Positions 52,614 to 61,434 of a DNA stretch of 64,000 nucleotides are shown here, piece after piece. Below the pieces are notes generated by a model. That model saw only the letters and a program-made list of their open reading frames with translations, had not been told where the DNA came from and searched no databases. Source of the DNA: Anaeromassilibacillus sp. An200 (GTDB lineage Bacteria; Bacillota; Clostridia; Oscillospirales; Acutalibacteraceae); contig NZ_NFJU01000003.1 of NCBI RefSeq assembly GCF_002160025.1, positions 1 through 64,000 on the forward strand. Direction: 5' to 3'. The stretch's first letter is position 1, and each line of letters starts with the position of its first letter. Made by a program: the position numbers and the translations under genes.

Positions 52614-53977
52614 AGGTGCTGATTGTAGACGATGACAAGCTGACCCTGAAGGGTCTGATAGCCTCAATGCCGTGGGCAGACTACGCGATGGAGGTTGTGG
52701 GCGAAGCTTCCAACGGAATAGAAGCACTCCGCTTTTTGGAGGAGCACACCGCCGATCTGGTGCTGTGTGATCTGGATAAGCCGCTGATGTCCGGGCTTGA
52801 ACTGATCCGCAAAGCCACAGTTCTGTATCCGGATCTGGCGTTTGCCGTACTGACGATCCACAGCGACTTTGAGTGTATTCAGCAGGCGCTGCGTCTGGGG
52901 GCGATCGATTATGTGGCGAAGGTGCAGCTTGACCGCGAGAATTTTTCCTCCCTGCTTGAACGGATCAGCAACCGTCTGCGCAAGAACGTGCAGGAACGAT
53001 CCAGCCAGGCGGGGCACTGGGAGGACTGTGTCTGCCATGAGGATACCATTTCGCTTCTGATTGCCTTATCGGAAGAAGACGCCGAAGGTCCTGCCCGTGG
53101 AGAAAAAGAATACATTTCCACGGGACGCGGCGTGTGGTTTCTGAACCAGGGGAGCGCGGAACCGGAAAGCGTGAAGCGGTATCTTGAGGGACGCTTTCTG
53201 CTGTTGGAAATCCAGCACGTTCTCGGCATGAAATACGGTGAAGTGTTCCGCTGTGCAGACCGGTATCGCCGCCGTGCCCTGTTCTATGAGTACCGCAGGG
53301 AGGACAAGCATATTTCACACAGCGTCAAGGAGCTGGAAAAACGGGAGGAAAGCGTCTCGCCGGAACAGTTCACCGCCCTCAAGCAGCATTGGCTTTCGAT
53401 GGAGTGGCTGCATGACGAGACGGCGTTCCAGTCGGCGCTGCAGGAGCTCAGTCAATCGCGGCTTACAAAGGAACAGCTGCTGCATATTGTTCTGGCTGTG
53501 GAGCACGCTTGGAACCGTTCTTACAGCGAGCCGCTGGAACTCGAAATCGTCGCGCCTTCGGATTTTCTCTGCTGGCAGGAGATCGAAGACTGGCTGGAGG
53601 ACATCCGCCAAAAGAGTGCCCTGCTCAGCGGAAAATACCGTTTTTCCCGGGAGGTTACGGAAAGCATCTTTCGGGCACGCCGTATGATTGAGGAGGAGTA
53701 TGCACAGCATTTATATTCGGATGAAATTGCGCGCCGTGTCAACATGAGCCGCAGTTATTTCAGTCAGTGCTTCCATGAAATCTGCGGATGTTCGTTTGTT
53801 GACTATCTGCGCCGTGTCCGCGTGGAGAAGGCCAAGGAATATCTGAGCCATACCAGCCTTTCCCTGCAGCAGATTGCCGAACAGACAGGGTATGACGATG
53901 AAAAATATTTCAACCGCGTGTTCCGTAAGAGCACAGGCATGCTGCCCAGCGAATACCGCAAGCAGCATCGTATCTGA
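52607..53977 (+). CDS. YesN-type response regulator with AraC DNA-binding domain
   Basis: Partner of the YesM-type kinase, 456 residues. Receiver domain 1-120 (VLIVDDDKLTLKGL acidic pocket, phospho-Asp in VLCDLDKPLMSGLELI, switch Thr in VLTIHSDFE, Lys in YVAKVQL); middle linker domain; C-terminal AraC double HTH (RRVNMSRSYFSQCFHEICG and LQQIAEQTGYDDEKYFNRVFRKSTG). GTG start at 52607 with AGGAGG 10 nt upstream, inside the kinase stop. It should activate the solute-binding protein gene that follows. Confidence 0.92.
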   Translation: MLKVLIVDDDKLTLKGLIASMPWADYAMEVVGEASNGIEALRFLEEHTADLVLCDLDKPLMSGLELIRKATVLYPDLAFAVLTIHSDFECIQQALRLGAIDYVAKVQLDRENFSSLLERISNRLRKNVQERSSQAGHWEDCVCHEDTISLLIALSEEDAEGPARGEKEYISTGRGVWFLNQGSAEPESVKRYLEGRFLLLEIQHVLGMKYGEVFRCADRYRRRALFYEYRREDKHISHSVKELEKREESVSPEQFTALKQHWLSMEWLHDETAFQSALQELSQSRLTKEQLLHIVLAVEHAWNRSYSEPLELEIVAPSDFLCWQEIEDWLEDIRQKSALLSGKYRFSREVTESIFRARRMIEEEYAQHLYSDEIARRVNMSRSYFSQCFHEICGCSFVDYLRRVRVEKAKEYLSHTSLSLQQIAEQTGYDDEKYFNRVFRKSTGMLPSEYRKQHRI

Positions 53978-53978
53978 T

Positions 53979-54028
53979 TTTTCCACAAAAGGGCCGCTCT
54001 CACAGGAGAGCGGCCCTTTTGTGGAAAA
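53979..54028 (+). terminator. Terminator after the response regulator
   Basis: Perfect ~23-bp stem with core GGGCCGCTCTC/GAGAGCGGCCC, 4-nt loop, and TTTT right after the core. Confidence 0.85.
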
Positions 54029-54118
54029 CAGGTGGACTTTTGTCCAGAAATTTGGGTACAATTGTTTTGTTATCAGAAACTTTATACAAAAGTCACCTCT
54101 TTTCCGAAAAAAGGTTAG

Positions 54119-54146
54119 TTGTTTATATTCACAATTTCGTTATAAT
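54119..54146 (+). promoter_or_regulatory. Promoter of the solute-binding protein gene
   Basis: TTGTTT (54119-54124), 16 bp, perfect TATAAT (54141-54146). The ~90 nt upstream are AT-rich and free of genes, a fitting place for the AraC-type activator. Weak -35 fits an activated promoter. Confidence 0.75.
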
Positions 54147-54189
54147 TAGGGTACAATTTTTAATCACAATACCAAACGGAGGGAAAGTC

Positions 54190-55461
54190 ATGAAAAAGCG
54201 TGCACAGGCAATGATTATGGCAGCATTGATGATTGCGGCACTGGCTACTTCCTGCAGCCAGCCGGCGCAGGAGGGAGCCTCCTCCGCCGCGGGTGAAGCA
54301 TCCGGCGATTCTTCGACGGCGTCGCAGGCTGTCGAGACTCCGGAAGATCCTATGGCTCCCTATGAGGAGACTGTTGTCATTCGTGTAGGCAGCGTCATCG
54401 ATGCAAACACCGTTTTCCCGGAGGGTGAGACCGCCGAGGACAACCGTTACACACAGCTGATTAAAGAGAAGCTAAACATTGAATTTGAGACGATGTGGCA
54501 GGTTGGCAGCAGCGCAGATTTCAACCAGAAGATGAATCTGTCGATTGCCTCCAACGACCTGCCCGATGCAACAGTTGTCAATAAGGTGCAGTTCCGCACT
54601 ATGGCCCGTTCCCAGCAGCTTGAGGAGCTTGGCCCGGTCATCGATGCTTATGCATCCGATGCCATGAAGGCTTTCTTTGATACGACGGACGGCGACGCGA
54701 TTGCAGCTGCAACCTATGACGGCAAGGTTCAGGGCCTGCCCAACGTGCAGGCGGACGCAGATGGCTATCATTTGCTGTGGATTCGCAAGGATTGGCTCGA
54801 TGAGCTGGGGCTTGACGTTCCGCAGACGGTGCAGGATGTGTATGATGTAGCCAAGGCATTCGTGGACAATGACATGTCCGGTACGGGGAATACCATTGGC
54901 CTTTCCGGTCCGCAGAGCGGCGGTGCGTTATATGCCACTTTCCTGGCCTCGAGCAACAATGTGTATGGCTTTGACCCGATCTTCTCCGCGATGGGTTCCT
55001 ACCCGGGCTATTGGATCGAGAAAGACGGCGCTGTAACCTACGGTTCCATTGAGCCTGAGACCAAGGAAGCTCTCGAGTTCCTGCAGAAGATGTACAAAGG
55101 CGGCCTGATTGACCCGGAGATGAGCGTGCGCGCAAATTCCGAGGAAACCGTTGTCAGCGGACAGTCCGGCATGTTCTTCGGCCCCTGGTGGATGGGTTAT
55201 TCCCCGATTCCGGATGCCATCCGCAACGATCCGGAAGCCGATTGGCAGGCCTATGCGGTGCCGCTTAACGAGGAAGGAGAATGGACTCCCCACGTTTCCG
55301 CAACGACTGGACAGTTTACCGTTGTTCGCAAAGGCTACGAGCATCCGGAGGCCATTGTGAAGCTGGCCAACCTGGCGATTGTTTCCGAGCCTGTGATGGA
55401 TACGGCAACCTTGAGCTTTGATTTCTGGCCGCTGCGTAATGTGCAGAACACAATAGCATGA
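54190..55461 (+). CDS. Sugar-type solute-binding lipoprotein, apparently C-terminally truncated
   Basis: Extracellular ABC receptor (LplA/YtcQ-like), 423 residues. Lipoprotein signal MKKRAQAMIMAALMIAALA with lipobox LATSC (Cys ~22), a Ser/Ala-rich linker, then VVIRVGSVIDANTVFPEG, LLWIRKDWLDELGLDVPQTVQDVYDVAKAF, GSIEPETKEALEFLQKMYKGGLIDPE and GKAGMFFG-type QSGMFFGPWWMGYS. Relatives run to ~500-550 residues; this ends abruptly at NVQNTIA where the last lobe would continue. No permease genes follow. Start after GGAGGGAAAG. It may be a remnant of a larger ABC operon. Confidence 0.82.
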   Translation: MKKRAQAMIMAALMIAALATSCSQPAQEGASSAAGEASGDSSTASQAVETPEDPMAPYEETVVIRVGSVIDANTVFPEGETAEDNRYTQLIKEKLNIEFETMWQVGSSADFNQKMNLSIASNDLPDATVVNKVQFRTMARSQQLEELGPVIDAYASDAMKAFFDTTDGDAIAAATYDGKVQGLPNVQADADGYHLLWIRKDWLDELGLDVPQTVQDVYDVAKAFVDNDMSGTGNTIGLSGPQSGGALYATFLASSNNVYGFDPIFSAMGSYPGYWIEKDGAVTYGSIEPETKEALEFLQKMYKGGLIDPEMSVRANSEETVVSGQSGMFFGPWWMGYSPIPDAIRNDPEADWQAYAVPLNEEGEWTPHVSATTGQFTVVRKGYEHPEAIVKLANLAIVSEPVMDTATLSFDFWPLRNVQNTIA

Positions 55462-55518
55462 GTTGCGAACATTGTCACTGAAAATAGAAATAAGGGGAAA
55501 AATCCTGTAAAAAGCCCC

Positions 55519-55547
55519 TTCCCGTTTGCATGGAAGTGTGGTAGAAT
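55519..55547 (+). promoter_or_regulatory. Possible extended -10 promoter of the MFS gene
   Basis: TGGTAGAAT (extended -10, TAGAAT at 55542-55547) with only a poor -35 (TTCCCG) 17 bp upstream. Confidence 0.4.
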
Positions 55548-55582
55548 AGGCGGGAAATTGAAAAGAAGCAGGGTTGTTTTCT

Positions 55583-56857
55583 ATGAATCTGAAAGCAAAA
55601 ATAAGAGGTCTGAAAGAGCATCCGCTTGTCCAGGTTTTGGCCAACAATGGGGGAAACCCGCGCACGTTGGTTCTGATTGAACCGCTGTGGGGAATTCCTT
55701 ATAATCTGATCGCACCGTTTGCTACTTTATATATGTATACACAGGGCGTGACAGATGTGCAGATCGGCCTGATTCTTTCCGTCACCATGGTGGTGCAGGT
55801 GTTTTTCTCCTTTTTCGGAGGTATTTTAGCCGATAAGCTGGGGCGGAAATTCACCACCATGATGGGCGACTTTTTCGGATGGGCGATGGCCTGTTTGGTG
55901 TGGTCTGTTTCCCATAACTTTTGGTTGTTTTTGGCTGCTGCCGTTCTCAATTGCTTCGAGCAGATCAACCAGACGGCATGGTATTGTCTGCTCATAGAGG
56001 ACGCCCGTCCAAAGGATCTGGTGGGACTTTATACCTGGGTGAATATCGGCGGGCTGGTGGCTATCTTTTTCGCGCCGCTTTCCGGTCTGTTTGTCAACTC
56101 CTATTCGGTCGTGCCAGTCGTTCGGGTGCTGTATCTCGTCTTTTCACTGACCATGATTGCGAAAACAATCATCACCTTCAAATTCTGTCATGAAACCAGG
56201 CAGGGAAAGATCCGCAGGGCGGAGACACGAAATGTGTCCGTTTTTCAGATGCTGGGGGAATACCGCCACCTGATCCCCAGTCTCCTGCACAGCAGAGGGG
56301 TGCTGAAGGCGGTGGCTGTCTCGGTAATCCTGTATATTGTCAATATCGTGAACACCAATTTTTTCAGCCTGTATGTGACGCAGCGACTGGGGCTTTCTGA
56401 AAATCTTCTGGCCGTGTTTCCGATTTTAAATGCTGCTGTGATGCTGATTTTTATGGTGGGCATCCAGCATCGCATCAGTGTGACCAAATTTCGTGTCCCG
56501 CTGTGGATTGGTCTGGCGCTGTACGGTGTGGCGGCTCTGCTGCTGATTTTCTCTCCTGCGAACAGCGTGGGCTTTGTATTCCTCTATGTCTTTGTTTCCG
56601 CTGTGGCGGCCGCGCTGGTAAATCCCCGCAAGGACGCGCTGCTCCAGCTCAATATCAATCCGCAGGAAAGGGCGCGTCTGAACGCTCTGATTATGGCTTC
56701 GACCATCGCGCTTTCCTCGCCCTTCGGCTATTTGGCCGGATGGCTTTCCAGTGTGGATCGCCGCCTGCCCTTTGCGGTCACTCTGGTGCTGTTTGTCATC
56801 GCCATGCTGGTGATCTGCCGTGTTCAGGAGCCGCAGGTGGAGGAAAAGGATGCCTGA
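55583..56857 (+). CDS. MFS transporter
   Basis: Major facilitator, 424 residues and about 12 membrane helices. The cytosolic loop GGILADKLGRKFTTMMGD (~82) is the MFS motif A (GxLaDrxGrkx). A long basic middle loop (CHETRQGKIRRAETRN ~195) and PFGYLAGWLSSVDRRLP near the end fit the fold. Start at 55583 is not well marked: the ribosome site AAGCAGGG is far, and a TTG three codons earlier is possible. Substrate unknown. It follows the truncated binding protein without a terminator. Confidence 0.85.
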   Translation: MNLKAKIRGLKEHPLVQVLANNGGNPRTLVLIEPLWGIPYNLIAPFATLYMYTQGVTDVQIGLILSVTMVVQVFFSFFGGILADKLGRKFTTMMGDFFGWAMACLVWSVSHNFWLFLAAAVLNCFEQINQTAWYCLLIEDARPKDLVGLYTWVNIGGLVAIFFAPLSGLFVNSYSVVPVVRVLYLVFSLTMIAKTIITFKFCHETRQGKIRRAETRNVSVFQMLGEYRHLIPSLLHSRGVLKAVAVSVILYIVNIVNTNFFSLYVTQRLGLSENLLAVFPILNAAVMLIFMVGIQHRISVTKFRVPLWIGLALYGVAALLLIFSPANSVGFVFLYVFVSAVAAALVNPRKDALLQLNINPQERARLNALIMASTIALSSPFGYLAGWLSSVDRRLPFAVTLVLFVIAMLVICRVQEPQVEEKDA

Positions 56858-56897
56858 GAAATGAGATAAACTTATCTTGCGCCAATACAATATCAAG

Positions 56898-56947
56898 TCC
56901 GGGATCTTTTGAGCTGCCATAACTCAAAAAGATCCCGGATTTCTGTT
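56898..56947 (+). terminator. Terminator of the MFS gene
   Basis: Perfect ~16-bp stem (TCCGGGATCTTTTGAG with CTCAAAAAGATCCCGGA, one bulge) followed by TTTCTGTTT. Confidence 0.85.
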
Positions 56948-57091
56948 TGATAGGATAGGCCTTTACATGGGAGCCGTTGTCGTGTAGGATGATAGGGGCA
57001 AATTTTGGAAGGGCCGCCATAGGAAAAGCGGCTTGCAGCCGATCTTTGCTTCTTGACGCACAGAAAGATTTTAGGAAAAGGGGATACTGTC

Positions 57092-58012
57092 TTGACGGAA
57101 AAAAGTCAGAAAAAAGCGGTATGGATGGCAGACATTCTTTGCCTTTTGGTGGCAGCAATCTGGGGATCCGGCTTTATTGCCAGCCAAGCGGCGATCGACG
57201 CACAGATGAGCGCTCCGCTGATTATGGCCCTGCGATTCACTGTGGCGGCAGTGGTGATGCTGTTGGTGTGCCTGCCGAAGCTGAAACAAATACGGTTAAC
57301 GGATCTGAAAAGGGGAGGGCTTGCGGGGCTCTTTCTGTTTGGCGCGTTTTATACGCAGATTGTTGGCCAGCAGAATACGACTGTATCGCACTGCGCGTTT
57401 TTAACCGCCACCAATGTGGTTATGGTGCCGTTCCTTGTGTGGGCCGTCAGCCGCCGGCGTCCGCAGGCAAAAACGTTTGTCCTGGCGCTGACCACACTGG
57501 TGGGGATTGGCGTGCTGAGCATTCAGCCCGGGAGTTTTGAGGTGAGCTTCCATTATGGAGACGCGATGACCCTGCTGTGCGCGGTGCTTTTCGCGCTCCA
57601 TATCACCACGCTGGGCTGGGCGGTCAAAGAGACGGATGTGATGCGGATTAATTTGATCCAACTTTCCACAGCTGCGATCATTTCGATTGCGGTGTTTCTG
57701 CTTACCGATATCCAATCGGTTTCCCGGGCGGATTTTGCGAATGGGTTTCCCGCGGTCCTGTATTTGGGCTTGTTCAGCACTTGTCTGTGCTATTTTCTCC
57801 AGACGCTTGCTCAGAAACATACCACACCATCGCAGGCGGGGATTCTTTTGTCGACAGAGGGTTTGTTTGGGAGTCTGTTTTCCGTCCTGATGGGGCTGGA
57901 GCCTCTTACCGTCAATCTTGTGGCGGGAGGACTTCTCATTACAGCTTCGGTTGTTTTGATGGAAGTTTTGCCCGCGCGGAAATCCCGCCGAAGCGGGAGA
58001 AATGCCTCCTAG
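57092..58012 (+). CDS. EamA/DMT-family transporter
   Basis: Drug/metabolite transporter of 306 residues with ten membrane helices in two EamA repeats: ILCLLVAAIWGSGFIASQAAI (repeat 1) and GDAMTLLCAVLFALHITTLGWAV (repeat 2), with HTTPSQAGILLSTEGLFGSLF near the end, a conserved DMT signature. TTG start at 57092 with AAGGGG 8 nt upstream fits family length; an upstream TTG at 57053 is an alternative. Substrate unknown, an amino acid or metabolite exporter is likely. Confidence 0.85.
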   Translation: MTEKSQKKAVWMADILCLLVAAIWGSGFIASQAAIDAQMSAPLIMALRFTVAAVVMLLVCLPKLKQIRLTDLKRGGLAGLFLFGAFYTQIVGQQNTTVSHCAFLTATNVVMVPFLVWAVSRRRPQAKTFVLALTTLVGIGVLSIQPGSFEVSFHYGDAMTLLCAVLFALHITTLGWAVKETDVMRINLIQLSTAAIISIAVFLLTDIQSVSRADFANGFPAVLYLGLFSTCLCYFLQTLAQKHTTPSQAGILLSTEGLFGSLFSVLMGLEPLTVNLVAGGLLITASVVLMEVLPARKSRRSGRNAS

Positions 58013-58104
58013 CTGCCTGCATGCCGCTTGTGCTGTTTTCTTGTATGGGCTGTGGTCCGGATAAATACGGACATAGACTCAAAAAGTTCAGTAGAGAAGG
58101 AATG

Positions 58105-58133
58105 TTGCTTTTTGTCGAAAGCTTCCTTATAAT
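58105..58133 (+). promoter_or_regulatory. SigA-type promoter of the LemA cluster
   Basis: TTGCTT (58105-58110), 17 bp, perfect TATAAT (58128-58133), about 95 nt before the LemA start. Confidence 0.8.
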
Positions 58134-58228
58134 GGAACTGTTAAAAATTTCCGGGTTTGCGGAGGACTGGAATCCGGCAGGACAGCCGGAAGTCTTGCAG
58201 CAGGAAAAGTGGAAGAGAAGGAGGAAGA

Positions 58229-59053
58229 ATGTCCATGGAATGGATTGTAGCTTTGGTTGTACTGGCAGTGCTGATTCTGCTGCTTGCAGGCGGTATCCTG
58301 CTTTATAACCGTTTGCAGCAGATGCAGGTAAAGGTGGAGGAAGCAGCCTCCGACATTGATGTGGCGCTGGAAAAGCGGTACGATCTGCTTTCCGCACAGC
58401 TTCAGGCCGTCAAAAAGTATCTGGACCATGAGTACCGCACGCTGACGGAGGTGACGGGCCTGCGAAGCGGAACACAGGGAGAAAACCGCCGTTTGGATCA
58501 GCAGCAGGAGATTTCGGAAAAGGTCATTCACAGCATGGATGCGGAAATTTCCCGTCAGACGAGAACGATGGAGCAGATCAAACGAGAATTGGACCGTAAT
58601 CATGTCCGGCCTGGGGGCAGTCACCGGATTGCCGGACGAAATGCCGCGCGACGGAAGGAAGGCTTGGAAGCCGCGGCGGAGCAGAAGGAGAAAGTTCAGG
58701 CGGCGGTGGAGCGCGCCTCCAATCAGCGAAAGGAAACAGTGGGACAAAAGGTGGGGGCGCTGGCAAGCGTTCACCGTGATCTGGCCGGGGTAGCCGCCGG
58801 AATCGACGCTTTGTATGAGCAGTATCCGGTGCTCAATTCCTGGATGTCTATGGAAATGTTCCAGCGTTCCATTTCCGATTCGGAGGAACATTTGCAGGCG
58901 GCCAGACGGTTATATAACTCCAATGCGTCCCTGTACAACCAGACGATCCGCATGATTCCCTGGTCGATTCTCGCGTCGGCCTGTCATATGGAAGAAGCTG
59001 ATTTTTACGAGGTGGAGGAACAGAAGCGTTCCTTCGAAGTGCATTTTGATTGA
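58229..59053 (+). CDS. LemA family protein with long internal insertion
   Basis: A 274-residue membrane protein. N-terminal helix (~residues 5-26), then the LemA first helix pair (VEEAASDIDVALEKRYDLLSAQLQAVKKYLDHEYRTLTEVTGLR, ~36-80). After ~110 residues rich in Glu, Gln and Arg come the last LemA helices (YPVLNSWMSMEMFQRSISDSEEHLQAARRLYNSNASLYNQTIRMIPWSILA). Typical LemA is ~185 residues, so 80-90 extra residues form a probable coiled coil. Start ATG at 58229 after AAGGAGG (4-nt gap); the ATG at 58235 has better spacing. The frame overlaps the next ORF. Confidence 0.82.
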   Translation: MSMEWIVALVVLAVLILLLAGGILLYNRLQQMQVKVEEAASDIDVALEKRYDLLSAQLQAVKKYLDHEYRTLTEVTGLRSGTQGENRRLDQQQEISEKVIHSMDAEISRQTRTMEQIKRELDRNHVRPGGSHRIAGRNAARRKEGLEAAAEQKEKVQAAVERASNQRKETVGQKVGALASVHRDLAGVAAGIDALYEQYPVLNSWMSMEMFQRSISDSEEHLQAARRLYNSNASLYNQTIRMIPWSILASACHMEEADFYEVEEQKRSFEVHFD

Positions 59054-59066
59054 GGAGGAACCGGGG

Positions 59067-59984
59067 ATGGAACAAGAGATTGAACGCCTGCAAAAGAAAA
59101 CGAAGCGGTGCTTTGTCTGGATGTGGATTTGTACCGGAATTGTTTTTGTGGCAAGTATTGTATTGTTATGGCTGCTGCTTCAGCAGGTTCCGGATTTGGA
59201 TAAGAAGGATCGGATCGGCGGGATCCTGATTCTCCCGCCCTTCCTTGCGGCAGGAACCGCTGTTCTTTGTTATCTGATCTTTGTGCGCGGGGCTTATAAG
59301 AAATTCAATGTTGCCTTCAAATCGCACTATGTTCTGCCTACCATCGAATCTCTCGGGATTTTTGAGGACTTGAATTATCAGCATAACGGGGGTCTTTCCT
59401 ACACGGAAGTGCGAAACAGCTCCGTGGTGGGATGCGGCGAACAGCGGTATTACGAGACGGAGGATTTGCTGACCGGCCGTTACCGTGGAACCGGTTTTCA
59501 GTACTGCGACGTTAAAACACAGAAAATGGTTATGCGGGGAAAGGAACGGCGTCTCGAAACCATTTTTGAAGGTCAGATCATGCGGTTTGACTCCTTCGAT
59601 GAGACAAAGAGCAGCATGGGGCATCTTCAGCTTTTTGAGAAAGAATTTCTTTCGGACTTTAAAGGACAAACAGCGCAGAATAAAATCCAGACGGAGGATG
59701 AGGCCTTTAACAAACGGTTTCAGATTTATGCCGCGGATCCGCATACGGCTTTTTATATCCTGACGCCCAAAATGATCGAGCAGATCACCCACTTTGCCGA
59801 TACGGTAAAGGATCAGATTGCCATTACCTTTACAGGAACGGTGCTGTACGTCGCGGTTTACCGGGCCCGCAGTATGTTTGATGGAGAGGTGAGGCGGCCA
59901 TGCAGCGAACAGCGCGCGGAGATTCTCAAGGATGTGGAGATTTTGCGTCAGGCCGGGGAAATTCTTCTTCAGACGCAGCGATAA
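59067..59984 (+). CDS. DUF3137-type membrane protein
   Basis: A 305-residue protein with two membrane helices near the N-terminus (~18-45 and ~52-80) and a cytosolic ~220-residue domain: GGLSYTEVRNSSVV, YETEDLLTGRYRGTGFQYCDV, FEGQIMRFDSFD and TAFYILTPKMIEQITHFADTVKDQIAITFTGTVLYVAVY. The pattern matches DUF3137, which commonly pairs with LemA. Function unknown. Start at 59067 after GAGGAGG; it begins 13 nt past the LemA stop. Confidence 0.8.
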   Translation: MEQEIERLQKKTKRCFVWMWICTGIVFVASIVLLWLLLQQVPDLDKKDRIGGILILPPFLAAGTAVLCYLIFVRGAYKKFNVAFKSHYVLPTIESLGIFEDLNYQHNGGLSYTEVRNSSVVGCGEQRYYETEDLLTGRYRGTGFQYCDVKTQKMVMRGKERRLETIFEGQIMRFDSFDETKSSMGHLQLFEKEFLSDFKGQTAQNKIQTEDEAFNKRFQIYAADPHTAFYILTPKMIEQITHFADTVKDQIAITFTGTVLYVAVYRARSMFDGEVRRPCSEQRAEILKDVEILRQAGEILLQTQR

Positions 59985-60020
59985 GGGAAATTATTTTTTA
60001 AGGAAAGGAAAGAGCAGAAA

Positions 60021-61268
60021 ATGGGAAAGTTTTTCAGCGATGCCGTAGAGAAGGCGATCCAGTATATTTATTATGATACCAAAGGCGGCCGGGCACGCCG
60101 GGGCCAGGAAGGCATGAAGCTTTTGATTGATGCGGTAAAAGCGGGAGACGCTGATGCTTCCTGCATACTGGCCCGCTGTTTGAATGGCAGCCAGTATGTG
60201 TGGTCGGGGCACCATTTTCCGGAGGATGATAAACAGGCAGAGACTCTGCTTCGTCAGTCTGCCCTTCAGGGAAGCGCGATCGGCGTGCTGGTCGCAAAGC
60301 GCGGCGGGGTACTGTCGCTGGGACTGATGAGACAGATGCCCCTTTCCATTCAGGAAGCATTCGCCATTGTTCAGGAAAAGGCGGCCGCAGGAGAGCCTTT
60401 CTGCCAGTATGTGATTGGAAACACTTATTTCTGGTGGGACTTCCTGACGATTCAGGACAAAAAGAAAAGCGACTTCTCCAATGAGCAGGAATTCAAAGCT
60501 TATATGCGGGAAAATATTTCGAAGTGTGAGGACTGGCTCTGGCGCGCCTACCGCGGCGGAATGTATCTGGCCGGTCAAAATCTCTACAGCTATTATGAAA
60601 AGGGAGACGAAGGGTATATTGATCCGCAGCCGGACAAGGCAAAGACCGTCTACAAAACAGGCGCGGAGCTGGGATATCCCAACCATCAGTTTGTTTATGG
60701 GGGAGAGTTGGAGGAGGAAGGCAAGATCGAGGAAGCTTTCCGCTGGTACCATCGCGGTGCGGAGGGCGGACATCCCAATACCTGGAGCTGGCTGGGCGAC
60801 CGGTACGACAAGGGAGACGGCGTGCCGAAGGATGAGGTGGAGGCCTGCCGCTGCTATGAAAAGGCTTACAAATGCGGAGAGTATCAGCGGTGCGATATGC
60901 TGGGCTGGGCTTATTTCTATGGTCATGGCGTCGCGCAGGATCGCAGCAAGGCATTCCAGTATTTTACCAAGTCCGTGGAAGTAAAGGAGAGCAAGTATGC
61001 GGAGAGCCATTTGGCCCGCTGCTATCTGGAAGGCTGGGGAACCGGCCCGAACTATGAAAAAGCATATTCCCTTGCCTGGAATTCTCAAGGGGAAAATAAG
61101 CAAAGTCTGTATGTGCTTGGCAAGCTTTACTGCGAAGGGTTGGGGCTGCCGGAGGATATTGCCCGCGGCGTAGACTTCTTGCGGCAGGCCAATTTCTCGG
61201 ATGCGCAGGAGGAGCTGAAAAAATACAAAAAAACACTGTTCGGCAAATGGGTGCGCAGACGTACGTAA
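60021..61268 (+). CDS. Sel1-like (TPR-type) repeat protein
   Basis: A soluble 415-residue protein built of Sel1-like repeats; clear units are ~215-250 (NHQFVYGGELEEEGKIEEAFRWYHRGAEGGHPNTWSWLGDRYDKGDGVPKDEVEACRCYEKAYKCGEYQRC), ~285-320 (WAYFYGHGVAQDRSKAFQYFTKS) and ~355-395 (GKLYCEGLGLPEDIARGVDFL). No signal peptide. Acts as a protein-binding scaffold, presumably with LemA/DUF3137, 36 nt downstream of the latter. Confidence 0.87.
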   Translation: MGKFFSDAVEKAIQYIYYDTKGGRARRGQEGMKLLIDAVKAGDADASCILARCLNGSQYVWSGHHFPEDDKQAETLLRQSALQGSAIGVLVAKRGGVLSLGLMRQMPLSIQEAFAIVQEKAAAGEPFCQYVIGNTYFWWDFLTIQDKKKSDFSNEQEFKAYMRENISKCEDWLWRAYRGGMYLAGQNLYSYYEKGDEGYIDPQPDKAKTVYKTGAELGYPNHQFVYGGELEEEGKIEEAFRWYHRGAEGGHPNTWSWLGDRYDKGDGVPKDEVEACRCYEKAYKCGEYQRCDMLGWAYFYGHGVAQDRSKAFQYFTKSVEVKESKYAESHLARCYLEGWGTGPNYEKAYSLAWNSQGENKQSLYVLGKLYCEGLGLPEDIARGVDFLRQANFSDAQEELKKYKKTLFGKWVRRRT

Positions 61269-61322
61269 AACCATTTAAAAACGTGAAAAGCGAAAGAATG
61301 TTCGTTTTTTATCTTGGAATGG

Positions 61323-61351
61323 TTGCATAAAAACGGAAGCTGTGGTATGAT
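61323..61351 (+). promoter_or_regulatory. SigA-type promoter of the membrane/SH3-like gene
   Basis: TTGCAT (61323-61328), 17 bp, TATGAT (61346-61351). A weak AAGCGAA/TTCGTTTTTT hairpin at about 61281-61311 just before it may end the Sel1 transcript. Confidence 0.75.
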
Positions 61352-61434
61352 GGATCGGTAACACGACTGATTTCGCGGTTTTTCACCGCAGCAAAGACGG
61401 CAGACAGCCACAGGAAAAGAGGAATCTGAACAAG

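Noticed and set aside
58229-59053. Frameshift inside the LemA-like gene
   Set aside because: Neighbouring frames give no better LemA match in the middle segment, and both ends of the family are in the same frame.
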